Positions 37,528 to 48,702 of a stretch of DNA of 64,000 nucleotides are shown here, one piece after another. The stretch covers positions 1-64,000 of the forward strand of contig NZ_CP084626.1 in assembly GCF_022878925.1 (NCBI RefSeq), written 5' to 3'. The stretch comes from Caballeronia sp. TF1N1 (GTDB lineage: Bacteria; Pseudomonadota; Gammaproteobacteria; Burkholderiales; Burkholderiaceae). The notes under the pieces were generated by a model. That model saw only the letters and a program-made list of their open reading frames with translations. It was not told where the DNA came from and did not search any database. The translations under genes were made by a program, and so were the position numbers. The stretch's first letter is position 1. Each line of letters starts with the position of its first letter.

Positions 37528-38682
37528 CTAGCCTTGCATCAATCGCTTCTGTCGCGCGACGCTCATGATGAGTCCAACAGCGACGCCGAGCGTGGTGAGC
37601 GCCGTCCCGCCGTAACTCATGAACGGCAACGGCACGCCGACCACGGGCAGAATTCCGCTCACCATGCCGATATTGACGAACGCGTAGGTGAAGAACGCGA
37701 GCGTGAGCGAACCGGCCAATAATCGCCCGAAGAAGGTGGCGCCGTTTGCCGCGATGAACAGACCGCGCGCGATCAGCGCCATATAGAGAAAGAGCAGCAC
37801 GAGCCCGCCCGCAAGGCCGAATTCCTCGGCGAACACCGCGAAGATGAAGTCCGTGTGCTTTTCGGGGATGAATTCCAGGTGCGCCTGCGTGCCCTTCAGC
37901 CAGCCCTTGCCGAGCGTGCCGCCGGAGCCGATGGCAATCACCGCCTGAATGGTGTGAAAGCCTTTGCCGAGCGGGTCTGAAGTCGGATCGAGCAGCGTGC
38001 AGATACGATGCTTTTGATAGTCGTGCATCATCGGCCAGTTCACTTCGGGCTGGCAGATGCGGTTCTGGAACACCGCCACGCACGCGATGACGACCACGGC
38101 CGCCGCGAGCACCGGCACGATCAGCTTGAAACTGAGCCCGGCGAAATAGATGACGAACATCCCCGCCGCGAACACGAGCACTGCCGTCCCGAGGTCCGGC
38201 TGCTTGGCGATCAGCGCAACGGGCAGCAGCAGAATGACGAACCCGGCAACGTAATCCCACCAGCGAATGTTGCCTTCACGCCGCTGGTAATACCACGCGA
38301 GCATGAGCGGCATCGCTATCTTCATGATTTCCGACGGCTGAATCACCACGCCGACATTGAGCCAGCGTTTTGCACCCTTGCGCGTGAGCCCGAACGCCGC
38401 GACCGCTATCAGCAGCGCCACGCCGACGGTGTATAGCGGGACGGCGAAGCGCATCAGCGTTTGCGGCGGGATATTGGCGAGCACCCACATCAGCCCGAAG
38501 GTCAGCATGATGTTGCGCAGTTGGTCTTCCACGCGGCCCGGCATGTCGATACTCGCGCTATACAGAGTCACGATTCCCACGCACAGCAACAAGAAGACGA
38601 TCAGCGCGAGCGGCTTGTCGAAGCCCGCGAACATGCGCTTTGCGTGCTCTTTCCAGACGTGCTTGTCGAAGGTGAGTTGCAT
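37528..38682 (-). CDS. rodA: Rod-shape peptidoglycan glycosyltransferase RodA
   Basis: The 384-residue SEDS protein has about ten membrane segments and polymerises lipid II into glycan strands for side-wall growth, in complex with PBP2. Hallmarks are KRWLNVGVVIQPSE, IAKQPDLGTAVLV and VGVPLPFMSYGG. ATG 38682 is chosen because AAAGG lies eight bases before it; the upstream ATG at 38691 touches that site. Only 12 bp separate this start from the mrdA stop, so the two are one unit in the mreB-mreC-mreD-mrdA-rodA cluster. It is convergent with the Sel1 gene. Confidence 0.95.
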   Translation of the reverse strand: MQLTFDKHVWKEHAKRMFAGFDKPLALIVFLLLCVGIVTLYSASIDMPGRVEDQLRNIMLTFGLMWVLANIPPQTLMRFAVPLYTVGVALLIAVAAFGLTRKGAKRWLNVGVVIQPSEIMKIAMPLMLAWYYQRREGNIRWWDYVAGFVILLLPVALIAKQPDLGTAVLVFAAGMFVIYFAGLSFKLIVPVLAAAVVVIACVAVFQNRICQPEVNWPMMHDYQKHRICTLLDPTSDPLGKGFHTIQAVIAIGSGGTLGKGWLKGTQAHLEFIPEKHTDFIFAVFAEEFGLAGGLVLLFLYMALIARGLFIAANGATFFGRLLAGSLTLAFFTYAFVNIGMVSGILPVVGVPLPFMSYGGTALTTLGVAVGLIMSVARQKRLMQG

Positions 38683-38694
38683 GCCGGTCATCCT

Positions 38695-41016
38695 TTATTC
38701 GTCGATACCGCCGGACGGCGCCAGCGTGCGCACGGCGTCGTTCGGGTTACTGCGAACCATCGTCGGCGTGGGCTCGGCGGGTCGTTTGTTCGGCGCGGGC
38801 TTGCGGCCCGGCGCGGACGCGGGCAACGCCGCGGCAGGCGCCGAAGCGACGCGCGCGTTCGCGGCCCGTGCTGCAGACGCCGCCGCTGGCGCCGAAGCGA
38901 TGCGCGCGTTCGCTGCTTTCGGCGATGATGCGGGCAACGCCGGCGCCGATGCAGCCCGAGCCACCGCCGGATTCGACGCCGCCAGCGGCGAGAACGCCGG
39001 CGACGCGTTCACCACCGAGGCCGGCAGCGCCGCCGCGACGGGCGATTGCGTGCCGCCGATCATCGGTAGGCCGGCGTCCGTGGTCGCGGATGCGGCGGCT
39101 TCGATCGCGGCCGCCTCGGCGCCAGGCTTCATACGATCGACCAGATAATAGTCGAGCACCTTGCGCGCGACCGGCCCCGCCGATTCCGCGCCCCAGCCGC
39201 CGTTTTCGACGATCAGCGCAAGCGCGATCTTTGGCTGCTCGGCCGGCGCAAACGCGATGAACAACGCGTGGTCGCGCAAATGCTCGGCCGTCGCATGACC
39301 GTGATAGTTCGCGCCCTGCAGCGAGTAAACCTGCGCGGTTCCGGTCTTGCCCGCTGCCTGATAAGGCGCGCCCACGAAGAGCTTCGCGGCCGTACCGTTC
39401 GTGATGACGCCTTCCATTGCGCGCTTGATGAAGTCGACGTCTTGCTGGCGCACGGGAATCTTGTCGCTCGGGTCGCGCACTACGACGCGCATGGCCTTCG
39501 TCAGCGGATTCTCGATGTCGCGCACCAGGTGCGGCTTCATCACGACGCCGTTATTGGCAAGCGTCGCCGTGGCGTGCGCGAGTTGCAGGATGGTGAACGA
39601 GTTGTAGCCCTGCCCGATGCCAAGGCTGATCGTTTCGCCTTCGTACCAGCGTTGCTGCTCCGGCTTGCGATACGCCTTGCGCTTCCATTCCGTCGACGGA
39701 AGAATGCCGCGCGCCTCACCCGAAATGTCGATCCCGGTAATTTGGCCGAATCCCCACGGCTTCATGAAGCCGGCCATCGCGTTCACGCCGAGGTCGCGCG
39801 CGAGCATGTAGAAGTACGTGTCGTTCGACACGACGATCGCGCGATTCATGTCCACCCAGCCCTGACCCGAGCGCACGTCGTTGCGGAACGTGTGACCGCC
39901 GAACGTGAAGAACCCGGGGTCCTGAAAGCCCCAGCCGGGCGTGCGCTTGTGCAGCGTGAGCGCGGCGAGCGCCATGAACGGCTTATAGGTCGAGCCCGGC
40001 GGATACGTGCCATGCAGCGGACGATTCAGCAACGGATGATCGGGCGAGTTGTTGAGCGCGTCCCACGTCTGCTGATCGATACCATCGACGAAGGAATTCG
40101 GATCGAAGCTCGGCGCGGACACGAACGCGAGCACGTCGCCCGTCGATGGCTCGATTGCCACGAGCGCGCCGCGCTTGCCCGCGAATGCTTGCTCGGCGAC
40201 CTGCTGCAGCCCGATATCGAGCGACAGCACGAGGTTGTTGCCGGGCGTCGCCTGCGTGCGCGACATCGTGCGGACCGGGCGGCCGCCCGCCGTGACTTCG
40301 ACTTCCTCGAAACCTGTCAGACCATGCAGTTCGGTTTCGTAGCTCTGCTCGACCCCGATCTTGCCGACGTAATCCGTGCCCTTGTAGTTGTTGGCGTCGA
40401 GACGCGGATCGTAGTGATCGGAGGCTTCGTCGTTGGCGTCGCTCGCGTCGTCGATACGCTCCTGATCGCGCTGCGAAATTCGCCCGATATAGCCGATGAC
40501 GTGCGCGGCCGTCATGCCGAGCGGATATTGCCGGAAGAGCCGCGCGCGCACTTCGACGCCTGGAAAGCGGTAATGCTGCGCGGTGAACTTGGCGACTTCG
40601 TCGTCGGTGAGACGCGTGCGGATTGGCAGGCTTTCGAAGTTCTTCGAGTCTTCCAGCAGCTTCTTGAAACGCCGGCGATCGCGTGAATCGATAGGAATGA
40701 CTTGCGAGAGTGCGTCGATGGTGTCGTCGAGCGACGCGGTGATCTTGGACGGCGTGATTTCGAGCGTATACGCGGAATAGTTCTTCGCCAGCACCACGCC
40801 GTTGCGATCGGTGATGATGCCGCGGTTCGGCACGATCGGCGCCACGGAGATGCGGTTCTCGTTTGCCTGCAACGAGTATTTGCTGAAGTTCCAGACCTGC
40901 AGATAGAGGAAACGCAGGCCGATCAAACCGAAGCAGACGAACACGAACATTCCCGCCGCCGCGACGCGCAGGCGGAATCTGGACAACTGTTGCTCGGTGT
41001 TCTTTATTTCGGTCAT
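38695..41016 (-). CDS. mrdA: Penicillin-binding protein 2 with long Ala/Ser/Pro tail
   Basis: The 773-residue class B PBP is the transpeptidase of the elongation machine. One membrane anchor (about 16-40) is followed by the pedestal domain and the transpeptidase domain, with the active-site Ser in GSTYKPF, SND in VVSNDTYF and KTGTAQ. It is much longer than E. coli PBP2 (633 residues): after the domain ends near 640 there is a tail of about 130 residues rich in Ala, Ser and Pro, containing a duplicated ARxASAPAAA unit, ending in a short polar segment. The tail is periplasmic and probably disordered. rodA follows closely. Confidence 0.95.
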   Translation of the reverse strand: MTEIKNTEQQLSRFRLRVAAAGMFVFVCFGLIGLRFLYLQVWNFSKYSLQANENRISVAPIVPNRGIITDRNGVVLAKNYSAYTLEITPSKITASLDDTIDALSQVIPIDSRDRRRFKKLLEDSKNFESLPIRTRLTDDEVAKFTAQHYRFPGVEVRARLFRQYPLGMTAAHVIGYIGRISQRDQERIDDASDANDEASDHYDPRLDANNYKGTDYVGKIGVEQSYETELHGLTGFEEVEVTAGGRPVRTMSRTQATPGNNLVLSLDIGLQQVAEQAFAGKRGALVAIEPSTGDVLAFVSAPSFDPNSFVDGIDQQTWDALNNSPDHPLLNRPLHGTYPPGSTYKPFMALAALTLHKRTPGWGFQDPGFFTFGGHTFRNDVRSGQGWVDMNRAIVVSNDTYFYMLARDLGVNAMAGFMKPWGFGQITGIDISGEARGILPSTEWKRKAYRKPEQQRWYEGETISLGIGQGYNSFTILQLAHATATLANNGVVMKPHLVRDIENPLTKAMRVVVRDPSDKIPVRQQDVDFIKRAMEGVITNGTAAKLFVGAPYQAAGKTGTAQVYSLQGANYHGHATAEHLRDHALFIAFAPAEQPKIALALIVENGGWGAESAGPVARKVLDYYLVDRMKPGAEAAAIEAAASATTDAGLPMIGGTQSPVAAALPASVVNASPAFSPLAASNPAVARAASAPALPASSPKAANARIASAPAAASAARAANARVASAPAAALPASAPGRKPAPNKRPAEPTPTMVRSNPNDAVRTLAPSGGIDE
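38837..38913 (-). repeat. Direct repeat encoding duplicated mrdA tail unit
   Basis: A 26-bp unit at 38837-38862 recurs at 38888-38913 with one mismatch, 51 bp (17 codons) apart. It encodes the repeated ARxASAP segment of the PBP2 tail and is a candidate site for slippage length variation. Confidence 0.6.
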
Positions 41017-41093
41017 GCAGCTTTCGCGGTGGGTCGCGATTCAAGTGTAGTCCGCGCGCGTTCGCATCGGGGGCGGCACGCGCGCGGTGGCGC

Positions 41094-41606
41094 TCAGATC
41101 GGGCGCGTATCGTCGGGATCGGCGGCGCGTCGTTGCGGTATCAGCAGCAGAAAACTCGTGACCGGCCAGAGCGCGGCTTCGACAAATCCGTTGACGAGAT
41201 AACTCCAGCCGGGAAACGCGGCGCCCGTCATCAGGCGGATTACGAACGGCACGAGATGCGCGCCCACCAAAAGCGGCGCGACGACGAAGGTTTGTACAGG
41301 CAGGGACATCCACAGGACACGCCTGTGAATGGTAATCGCGCCATAAGACAACAAGGTATAAGCCAGCGCATGTTCGCCGAGCAGATTCGCGTTATGCACG
41401 TCCATCAACAGCCCAAGCAGAAACGCGATGCCCATGCCCACCTTGCGCGGCTGATGGACGTTCCAAAACAGCAGCACGAGCGCGACGAAATCCGGTATGC
41501 CGATAAGCCGGCCCCAAGGCACCAGATTCAGCAGAAACGCTGCAGCGAGGCTGAAGGTGATGAAGTACGGATTGACCGGCTGAAGAATGTATTGCGGGCG
41601 GTTCAT
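41094..41606 (-). CDS. mreD: Rod-shape determining protein MreD
   Basis: The 170-residue protein is a small inner-membrane protein with about five or six segments, as in MreD, which links MreC to the elongation complex. FLLNLVPWGRLIGIPDFVALVLLFWNVHQPRKVGMG fits the family (shown here only as a location near residues 24-58). The start overlaps the mreC stop by ATGA, showing coupling. The gap to mrdA is 77 bp. No enzymatic role is expected. Confidence 0.93.
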   Translation of the reverse strand: MNRPQYILQPVNPYFITFSLAAAFLLNLVPWGRLIGIPDFVALVLLFWNVHQPRKVGMGIAFLLGLLMDVHNANLLGEHALAYTLLSYGAITIHRRVLWMSLPVQTFVVAPLLVGAHLVPFVIRLMTGAAFPGWSYLVNGFVEAALWPVTSFLLLIPQRRAADPDDTRPI

Positions 41607-42721
41607 TGCGCGGCCCTCGCGGATGCGGGCTTAGGCATATGCGCTTTTTGCGATGGCCGGGCGGTAGCGGCCGAGGCGGCTTTCGCCGCGGCAGGTTTCG
41701 CGCCGGGCTTTTCCACGGCAGCGGGAGCGGATACCGGAGCGGCAGCCGACGCGGCCGACGTCGCCGATGCGCCGCTTGCACCTTCAGCGGAGACCGTGGC
41801 CTTCGCAGTAGGCTTCTTCTTGCCCTTGTTCTCTTTCGCTTCCTTTGCAGCGGCGGCGGCTTCGACTTCGATCGGATTCGGCGGCACGTTCACGTTGTAA
41901 TGCAGCACGAGCAACTGACGCGCGCCGCGAACAGCGGCGATAGGCACGCAGACGACGCGCGCGAATGCCGTATCCGCCTGCTTGTCGACGCGCAACACTT
42001 TGGCCACCGCGAGTCCCGGCGGATAGATGCCATCGAGACCGCTCGTCACGAGCTCGTCGCCAGCTTGGACGTCGGCGCTGATCGGCACGAAGCGCAGGTC
42101 GAGTGTGTCGCCTTTCGGCGTGCCGTAGATCACGCTGCGCAAACCCGTGCGCGCGATCTGCACCGGCACCGCTTGATCCTTGTCCGTCAGCAGCGTGACT
42201 TCCGATTGCAACGGAAACACGCGCGTGACCTGACCGATCACGCCGTCTTCTGTCACGACGGGCGCGCCATCCTGGATGTTTTGCTGCGAACCCTTGCCGA
42301 TCACGACTTTCTGCGTGAAAGGATCGCGCGTGTCGTATTGGATTTCGACGGGCGTGGTTTGCGTCGTCGCGCGCGATTGCAGATTCAGCAATGCACGCAG
42401 ATGCGCGTTCTCAGCCGAAAGCTGAGAGGCATCGCCCGCCTTGACGGACAGGTCCAGATTCTTGTCGGAGAGCTTGCGGTTCTCGCTGCGCAAGGTGGCG
42501 CTCGTAACCGCGAGGTCGGCCGCGCCCATGAAGATGTCGCGTGGCACGAGCGCCGCGCGTTGCAGCGGATAGAGGCCGGCGCCGAGCATGCCGCGCGCAA
42601 TTTCCAGCGTATTGAACCGCGCATCCGAAACGAGCAATGCGATGGCGAGCACCACAAAGAAGATCAGTCGCGCGAGCGCGGAAGGGCCTTGCTTGAAAAG
42701 TGGCGGCGGACTGTATTCCAT
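41603..42721 (-). CDS. mreC: Rod-shape determining protein MreC
   Basis: The 372-residue protein has one N-terminal membrane anchor (about residues 14-35), a coiled-coil (LRSENRKLSDKNLDLSVKAG and SAENAHLRALLNL) and a periplasmic beta-barrel pair, for example GKGSQQNIQDGAPVVTEDGV. It bridges PBP2, MreD and MreB. The last 85 residues are Ala/Pro/Lys/Ser-rich and probably disordered, comparable to the tail of PBP2 downstream. An open frame reaches 42817, but MEYSPPPLFKQG at 42721 is the usual start. The stop overlaps the mreD start. Confidence 0.94.
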   Translation of the reverse strand: MEYSPPPLFKQGPSALARLIFFVVLAIALLVSDARFNTLEIARGMLGAGLYPLQRAALVPRDIFMGAADLAVTSATLRSENRKLSDKNLDLSVKAGDASQLSAENAHLRALLNLQSRATTQTTPVEIQYDTRDPFTQKVVIGKGSQQNIQDGAPVVTEDGVIGQVTRVFPLQSEVTLLTDKDQAVPVQIARTGLRSVIYGTPKGDTLDLRFVPISADVQAGDELVTSGLDGIYPPGLAVAKVLRVDKQADTAFARVVCVPIAAVRGARQLLVLHYNVNVPPNPIEVEAAAAAKEAKENKGKKKPTAKATVSAEGASGASATSAASAAAPVSAPAAVEKPGAKPAAAKAASAATARPSQKAHMPKPASARAAQ

Positions 42722-42804
42722 GGTCGGCGCCGAGGGCGTGAGCGGGTGGATCGATGCTGCAGGTTTGCCGGTTTCGGCTGAGCCTGCCCTACGCTGTTTC
42801 AACA

Positions 42805-42829
42805 ACGGCCCGGACATGAGCCGGGCCGT
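42805..42829 (-). other. Hairpin between mreB and mreC
   Basis: ACGGCCCGG (42805-42813) and CCGGGCCGT (42821-42829) form a perfect 9-bp stem. In the direction of transcription only a weak T content follows, so it may attenuate or process the mreB-mreC message, allowing more MreB than MreCD. Confidence 0.5.
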
Positions 42830-42917
42830 GTGCGCGTCGCGTTACGCGGGTGCGTTCAGACTGCGCGTTGAAGACCGTGAGGTCGTGGAACAGCAAAGTC
42901 TGAAGGTCACGGCCGTA

Positions 42918-43961
<1,044 letters not shown>

Positions 43962-44349
43962 TCAAAAATCCTGTCTCGCTGGGTGGCCGTGCGTCGCTAT
44001 GAGCGCCGGGGACGGCAGCGGAAAAAATAACGGTTTGCCGGGGCGGCGAAGGTTCGCCGTGAAGTGCAAATCCGCGAGGAAATCTACCGCAGGATGAGAC
44101 GTGTCGCGTAAACGTTTCTCGCAATTTAACGATTCAAGGAGAAAGCCGCTGGCAGGTCAATCCAGATGTGAGTCGAACGTGTAATGATACCTTATAATTT
44201 GGGCGTATCTATAGGAAAAGGATGGCACTTTTTGCCGTCGCCAGTCTGCTTTTTAGCGCTTTTCCCAGGATCGCAACGCGCGCCGCAAACGATCGCGGCG
44301 CAGTGTGTTTTCGAGATTGGGAAGTCCACGCTTATCTCCGGTGATTTTC
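43962..44349. promoter_or_regulatory. Divergent promoter region of mreB and gatCAB
   Basis: This 388-bp spacer holds no gene. A perfect -10 box TATAAT is at 44193-44198 on the plus strand, pointing to gatC and giving a leader of about 145 nt; the -35 at 17 bp (GAGTCG) is poor. I could not identify a convincing mreB promoter on the other strand. Confidence 0.5.
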
Positions 44350-44649
44350 ATGTCTTTGACCCTGACCGACGTAAAACGTATCGCGCATCTCGCGCGGCTC
44401 GAGTTGCCCGAACACGAGGCAGAACCCACGCTCGCGCGCCTGAATGACTTCTTCGGTCTCGTCGAACAGATGCAGGCCGTGGATACCTCCGGCATCGAAC
44501 CGCTTGCGCATCCGATCGAACAGATCGAGGAAGTCGCGCTGCGCCTGCGCGACGACGCAGTTTCAGAGCGCGTCGAGCGCGAAGAGTTCCAGCGCAGTGC
44601 GCCAGCCGTTCAAGACGGGCTGTATCTGGTGCCGAAGGTCATCGAATAA
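44350..44649 (+). CDS. gatC: Glu-tRNA(Gln)/Asp-tRNA(Asn) amidotransferase subunit C
   Basis: This 99-residue protein is the small subunit that holds GatA and GatB together. [45 protein letters not shown] (cut here as a location near residues 32-56) and the C-terminal [12 protein letters not shown] are hallmarks. An open frame extends to 44305 but ATG 44350 gives the standard start. It begins the gatC-gatA-gatB operon. Confidence 0.95.
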   Translation: MSLTLTDVKRIAHLARLELPEHEAEPTLARLNDFFGLVEQMQAVDTSGIEPLAHPIEQIEEVALRLRDDAVSERVEREEFQRSAPAVQDGLYLVPKVIE

Positions 44650-44739
44650 CGCAATCGAACAAGTAACGCGTCGGGCGTATCCAGCGCCGAAACGACACTC
44701 CCGCGCGGCGTTCACCGCCGCGCTCATCAGGGAACTGCA

Positions 44740-46233
44740 ATGCATCAGAAAAGTTTGACCGAACTGCGCGCCGCGCTCGACTCCAAGGAAATCTCCGCGG
44801 TCGAGCTGGCGCAGTCGTATCTGCAGCGCATCGAGGCCGCGAAGAATCTGAACGCCTTCATCGGCATGGACCGCGACCTCACGCTCGCTCAGGCTAAAGC
44901 CGCCGACGCGCTCATCGCGGAAGGAAAGGCGGGCGCGCTCACCGGTTTGCCGATTGCGCACAAGGACGTGTTCGTGACGCGCGGCTGGGCATCCACGGCC
45001 GGTTCGCACATGCTCGAAAACTACGCAAGCCCGTTTGATGCCACCGTCGTCGATCGCTTGAAGCAAGCGGGCATGGTCTGTCTCGGCAAGACCAACATGG
45101 ACGAGTTCGCCATGGGCTCGTCCAACGAGAATTCGTACTTCGGCGCGGTGAAAAATCCGTGGGACCTGAAGGCCGTGCCGGGCGGTTCGTCGGGCGGCTC
45201 GGCCGCTGCCGTCGCCGCGCGTCTTGCGCCCGCCGCGACCGGCACCGACACGGGCGGCTCCATTCGCCAGCCCGCGTCGTTCACCGGCATCACCGGTATC
45301 AAGCCGACTTACGGCCGCGTGTCGCGTTACGGCATGATCGCGTTCGCGTCGTCGCTGGATCAGGGCGGGCCGATGGCTCAGACCGCCGCGGACTGCGCGC
45401 TCTTGCTCAACGCAATGGGTGGCTTCGACGAACGCGACTCCACCAGCCTGCAACGCGACAGCGAAGACTACACGCGCCATCTCGGCCAGACGTGGAACGG
45501 CGGCGACGCGCAAAAGCCGCTCGCCGGATTGCGTATCGGCATGCCGAAGGAGTACTTCGGCGCAGGCCTTGCCGACGACGTGCGCGCCGCCATCGACGCC
45601 GCGTTGAAGCAATACGAAGCGCTCGGCGCGACGCTCGTCGAAGTATCGTTGCCGAAGACCGAGCTTTCCATTCCCGTGTACTACATCATCGCGCCGGCGG
45701 AGGCCTCGTCGAATCTGTCGCGTTTCGACGGCGTGCGCTACGGGCATCGCGCGGCGCACTACACGGACTTGCTCGACATGTACAAGAAGTCGCGCGCGGA
45801 AGGCTTCGGTCCCGAAGTGAAGCGGCGCATTCTGGTTGGCACGTACGTGTTGTCGCATGGCTACTACGACGCGTATTACCTTCAAGCGCAGAAGATTCGC
45901 CGCATCATCGCGCGCGATTTCCAGGAAGCGTTCAAGCGGTGCGACGTCATCATGGGACCGGTCGCGCCGTCGGTCGCGTGGAATCTCGGCGAGAAGGCCG
46001 ACGATCCCGTGCAGATGTATCTCGCCGATATCTACACGCTCTCCGTGAGCCTCGCGGGTCTGCCCGGCATGAGCGTGCCGTGCGGTTTCGGCGCAGGCCC
46101 GAATGCGAATCGGCCGGTCGGTCTGCAGATCGTCGGCAACTATTTCAACGAAGCCCGGATGCTTCAGGTCGCCGACGCGTTCCAGCGCGCGACCGACTGG
46201 CATGCCAAGGCACCATCGGCAGCGGGAGTATGA
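44740..46233 (+). CDS. gatA: Glu-tRNA(Gln)/Asp-tRNA(Asn) amidotransferase subunit A
   Basis: The 497-residue amidase releases ammonia from glutamine for GatB. The Ser-cisSer-Lys triad is fully present: Lys75 in PIAHKDVF, Ser150 in PGGSSGGS and nucleophile Ser174 in [10 protein letters not shown], with the same spacing as in the Staphylococcus enzyme. The indirect route to Gln-tRNA or Asn-tRNA is thus used here. It follows gatC after 90 bp and overlaps gatB by ATGA. Confidence 0.96.
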   Translation: MHQKSLTELRAALDSKEISAVELAQSYLQRIEAAKNLNAFIGMDRDLTLAQAKAADALIAEGKAGALTGLPIAHKDVFVTRGWASTAGSHMLENYASPFDATVVDRLKQAGMVCLGKTNMDEFAMGSSNENSYFGAVKNPWDLKAVPGGSSGGSAAAVAARLAPAATGTDTGGSIRQPASFTGITGIKPTYGRVSRYGMIAFASSLDQGGPMAQTAADCALLLNAMGGFDERDSTSLQRDSEDYTRHLGQTWNGGDAQKPLAGLRIGMPKEYFGAGLADDVRAAIDAALKQYEALGATLVEVSLPKTELSIPVYYIIAPAEASSNLSRFDGVRYGHRAAHYTDLLDMYKKSRAEGFGPEVKRRILVGTYVLSHGYYDAYYLQAQKIRRIIARDFQEAFKRCDVIMGPVAPSVAWNLGEKADDPVQMYLADIYTLSVSLAGLPGMSVPCGFGAGPNANRPVGLQIVGNYFNEARMLQVADAFQRATDWHAKAPSAAGV

Positions 46234-46235
46234 GC

Positions 46236-47705
46236 ATGCAGTGGGAAGTCGTCATCGGTCTGGAAACGCATGCGCAGTTATCCACCGTTTCCAAGATTTT
46301 CTCGGGCGCGGCAACGCAGTTCGGCGCAGCGCCGAACACGCAAGCCTGTCCCGTCGATCTCGCGTTGCCGGGCGTGCTGCCCGTGATGAATCGCGGCGCG
46401 GTCGAACGCGCGATTCGCTTCGGCTTGTCGATCGGCGCTCATATCGCGCCGCGCAGCGTCTTCGCGCGCAAGAACTACTTCTATCCGGATCTGCCGAAGG
46501 GCTATCAGATCAGCCAGTACGAGATTCCTGTCGTGCAGGGCGGCCAGCTCACCATCCAGGTTCCAGCCAATGAAAAGGCCGGCAAGGAAGCATACGAGAA
46601 GACCGTCAATCTGACGCGCGCTCACCTCGAGGAAGACGCGGGCAAGTCGCTGCACGAAGACTTCGCGGGCATGACGGGCATCGATTTGAATCGCGCGGGC
46701 ACGCCGCTGCTCGAGATCGTCACCGAGCCGGAAATGCGCAGCGCGGCGGAAGCGGTTGCGTATGCGAAGGCGTTGCATGGTCTCGTCGTGTGGCTCGGCA
46801 TCTGCGACGGCAACATGCAGGAAGGCTCGTTCCGTTGCGATGCCAACGTGTCGGTGCGCCTGGTCGGCCAGAAGGAATTCGGCACGCGCGCGGAGATCAA
46901 GAACCTGAATTCGTTCCGGTTCCTCGAAGAAGCGATTCAATATGAAGTACGCCGTCAGATCGAACTGATCGAAGACGGCGGCACCGTCGTGCAAGAGACG
47001 CGTCTTTACGATCCCGACAAGCGCGAAACGCGCTCCATGCGCAGCAAGGAAGACGCGCACGACTACCGCTATTTCCCAGACCCGGACTTGATGCCCCTGG
47101 TTATCGAGGAAAGCTGGGTGGCGCGCGTGAAGTCGGAACTGCCGGAGTTGCCAGCCGACATGCAGAAGCGTTTCGCCGAAACGTACGGCTTGACGCCTTA
47201 CGACGCCGGCGTGCTCACGTCGTCGAAGGCAATGGCTTCATATTTCGAAGCCGTCGTGCAGGCGGCGGGCGCGGCGCAGGCGAAGATCGCCGCTAATTGG
47301 CTCATGGGCGACGTCTCCGCGCAACTGAACCGCGAATCGCTCGACATCGGCGAGTCGCCGGTCGCGGCGGCACAACTCGCGCTGCTTCTGCAACGCATTG
47401 CGGATGGCACCATCTCCAACAAGATCGCGAAGGACATTTTCCAGGCGATCTGGGACGAGAAGGCAACCGACGTGGGCGCGGCGGACCGCATCATCGAGGC
47501 GAAGGGGCTCAAGCAGATTTCCGATACCGGCGCGCTCGAAGCGATCATCGACGAGGTGCTCGCGGCGAACCAGAAATCGGTGGAAGAATTCCGCGCGGGC
47601 AAGGAAAAGGCGTTCAACGCGCTGATCGGCCAGGCAATGAAGGCGACCAAGGGCAAGGCAAACCCGCAGCAGGTAAACGAGCTTCTGAAGAAAAAGCTAT
47701 CCTGA
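46236..47705 (+). CDS. gatB: Glu-tRNA(Gln)/Asp-tRNA(Asn) amidotransferase subunit B
   Basis: The 489-residue subunit activates the misacylated tRNA with ATP and receives ammonia from Gat[34 protein letters not shown] and the C-terminal YqeY-like domain ([21 protein letters not shown], about 340-489) are typical. Two ATGs compete: 46230 overlaps the gatA stop, but GGGAG then lies only one base away; at 46236 the spacing is seven, so I use 46236. The operon ends with a strong terminator. Confidence 0.96.
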   Translation: MQWEVVIGLETHAQLSTVSKIFSGAATQFGAAPNTQACPVDLALPGVLPVMNRGAVERAIRFGLSIGAHIAPRSVFARKNYFYPDLPKGYQISQYEIPVVQGGQLTIQVPANEKAGKEAYEKTVNLTRAHLEEDAGKSLHEDFAGMTGIDLNRAGTPLLEIVTEPEMRSAAEAVAYAKALHGLVVWLGICDGNMQEGSFRCDANVSVRLVGQKEFGTRAEIKNLNSFRFLEEAIQYEVRRQIELIEDGGTVVQETRLYDPDKRETRSMRSKEDAHDYRYFPDPDLMPLVIEESWVARVKSELPELPADMQKRFAETYGLTPYDAGVLTSSKAMASYFEAVVQAAGAAQAKIAANWLMGDVSAQLNRESLDIGESPVAAAQLALLLQRIADGTISNKIAKDIFQAIWDEKATDVGAADRIIEAKGLKQISDTGALEAIIDEVLAANQKSVEEFRAGKEKAFNALIGQAMKATKGKANPQQVNELLKKKLS

Positions 47706-47768
47706 GCGAGCACTTGGGCGAACTCCTCCGCGTCGACGGAGAGCCGGTCGCCTGGAAGTAGCACGACG

Positions 47769-47808
47769 AACGGGCTGTTGCCGTCTAGCTTGGCAGCGGC
47801 CCGTTTTC
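47769..47808 (+). terminator. Intrinsic terminator after gatB
   Basis: A 14-bp stem, AACGGGCTGTTGCC with GGCAGCGGCCCGTT (47769-47782 and 47792-47805, two G-T pairs), is followed by TTTTC. Confidence 0.85.
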
Positions 47809-47843
47809 ATTGGCGTTTCGGGATAGAACAAAAGGTTGGCGAC

Positions 47844-48683
47844 ATGGCAAAGAAACCGTCTCTGGACGACTTCCTCGTCCCGTATTTCGATGACGACAAG
47901 AAGGTCAAGCCCTTCGATCTGAGTTCGATCGATCCATCCGGCAAGCCGTTTTCGAACGGCTCGAAAGACGAAGACCGCGACCGGCTCGCGGCAATCGGCG
48001 CGCAGCTCGACGACCTGCAGGAGAAGCTGCACGCGCGGCGTCTTCGGCGCGTGCTGCTCGTGCTGCAAGGCATGGACACGAGCGGCAAGGACGGTACGGT
48101 GCGCGCGGTGTTCCATGACGTCGATCCGCTCGGCTTGCGCATCGTGCCGTTTCGCGCGCCTTCCGAGCGCGAGGCCTCGCACGATTTCCTCTGGCGCGTG
48201 CACGCGCAGGCGCCGATGGCCGGCGAGTTCGCTGTCTTCAATCGCAGCCACTATGAAGACGTGCTCGTGCCGCGGGTGATGAAGTCTATCGACGATGACG
48301 AATGCGAGCGCCGTTACCGGCATATTCGCGAGTTCGAGGCGTTGCTCGCGGATAGCGGTACGACCATCGTCAAATGCTTTCTGCATATCTCGAAGGACGA
48401 GCAGCGCGAGCGCTTGCAAGCGCGTATCGACGATCCGACCAAGCACTGGAAGTTCGATGTCTCCGATCTCGACGCGCGCAAGCTGTGGGACGAATATCAG
48501 CGCTCGTATGAGCTGGCGTTAGGCGCGACCTCGACCGAATACGCGCCGTGGTACATCATTCCCGGCGATTCGAAACCGCATCGCAACGTGATGGTCGCGG
48601 AGCTTTTGCTGCGCACGATGCAAGGCATGAAACTCGAATTTCCGGCCGCCAAGGAATCGCTCAAGGGCGTGAAGGTCGAATGA
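47844..48683 (+). CDS. PPK2-family polyphosphate kinase
   Basis: The 279-residue protein fits the PPK2 family, which uses polyphosphate to phosphorylate nucleotides. Walker A is GMDTSGKDG (76-84), Walker B lies in FNRSHYEDVLVPRV, and a lid module rich in Arg follows (DDECERRYRHIREFE). HISKDEQRERLQARIDDPTKHWKF is another conserved segment near 200-224. The single domain and the FDDDKKVKPFD start suggest the class that acts on AMP and ADP (class III), which is an inference. ATG 47844 has AAAGGTTGGCGAC upstream. It follows the gatB terminator and precedes exonuclease III by 19 bp. Confidence 0.88.
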   Translation: MAKKPSLDDFLVPYFDDDKKVKPFDLSSIDPSGKPFSNGSKDEDRDRLAAIGAQLDDLQEKLHARRLRRVLLVLQGMDTSGKDGTVRAVFHDVDPLGLRIVPFRAPSEREASHDFLWRVHAQAPMAGEFAVFNRSHYEDVLVPRVMKSIDDDECERRYRHIREFEALLADSGTTIVKCFLHISKDEQRERLQARIDDPTKHWKFDVSDLDARKLWDEYQRSYELALGATSTEYAPWYIIPGDSKPHRNVMVAELLLRTMQGMKLEFPAAKESLKGVKVE

Positions 48684-48702
48684 ACAAGGAAAGAGGACAA
48701 GT

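Noticed and set aside
46275..46283. TTATCCACC, close to a DnaA box
   Set aside because: Single copy inside gatB with one mismatch; expected by chance and far from an origin cluster.
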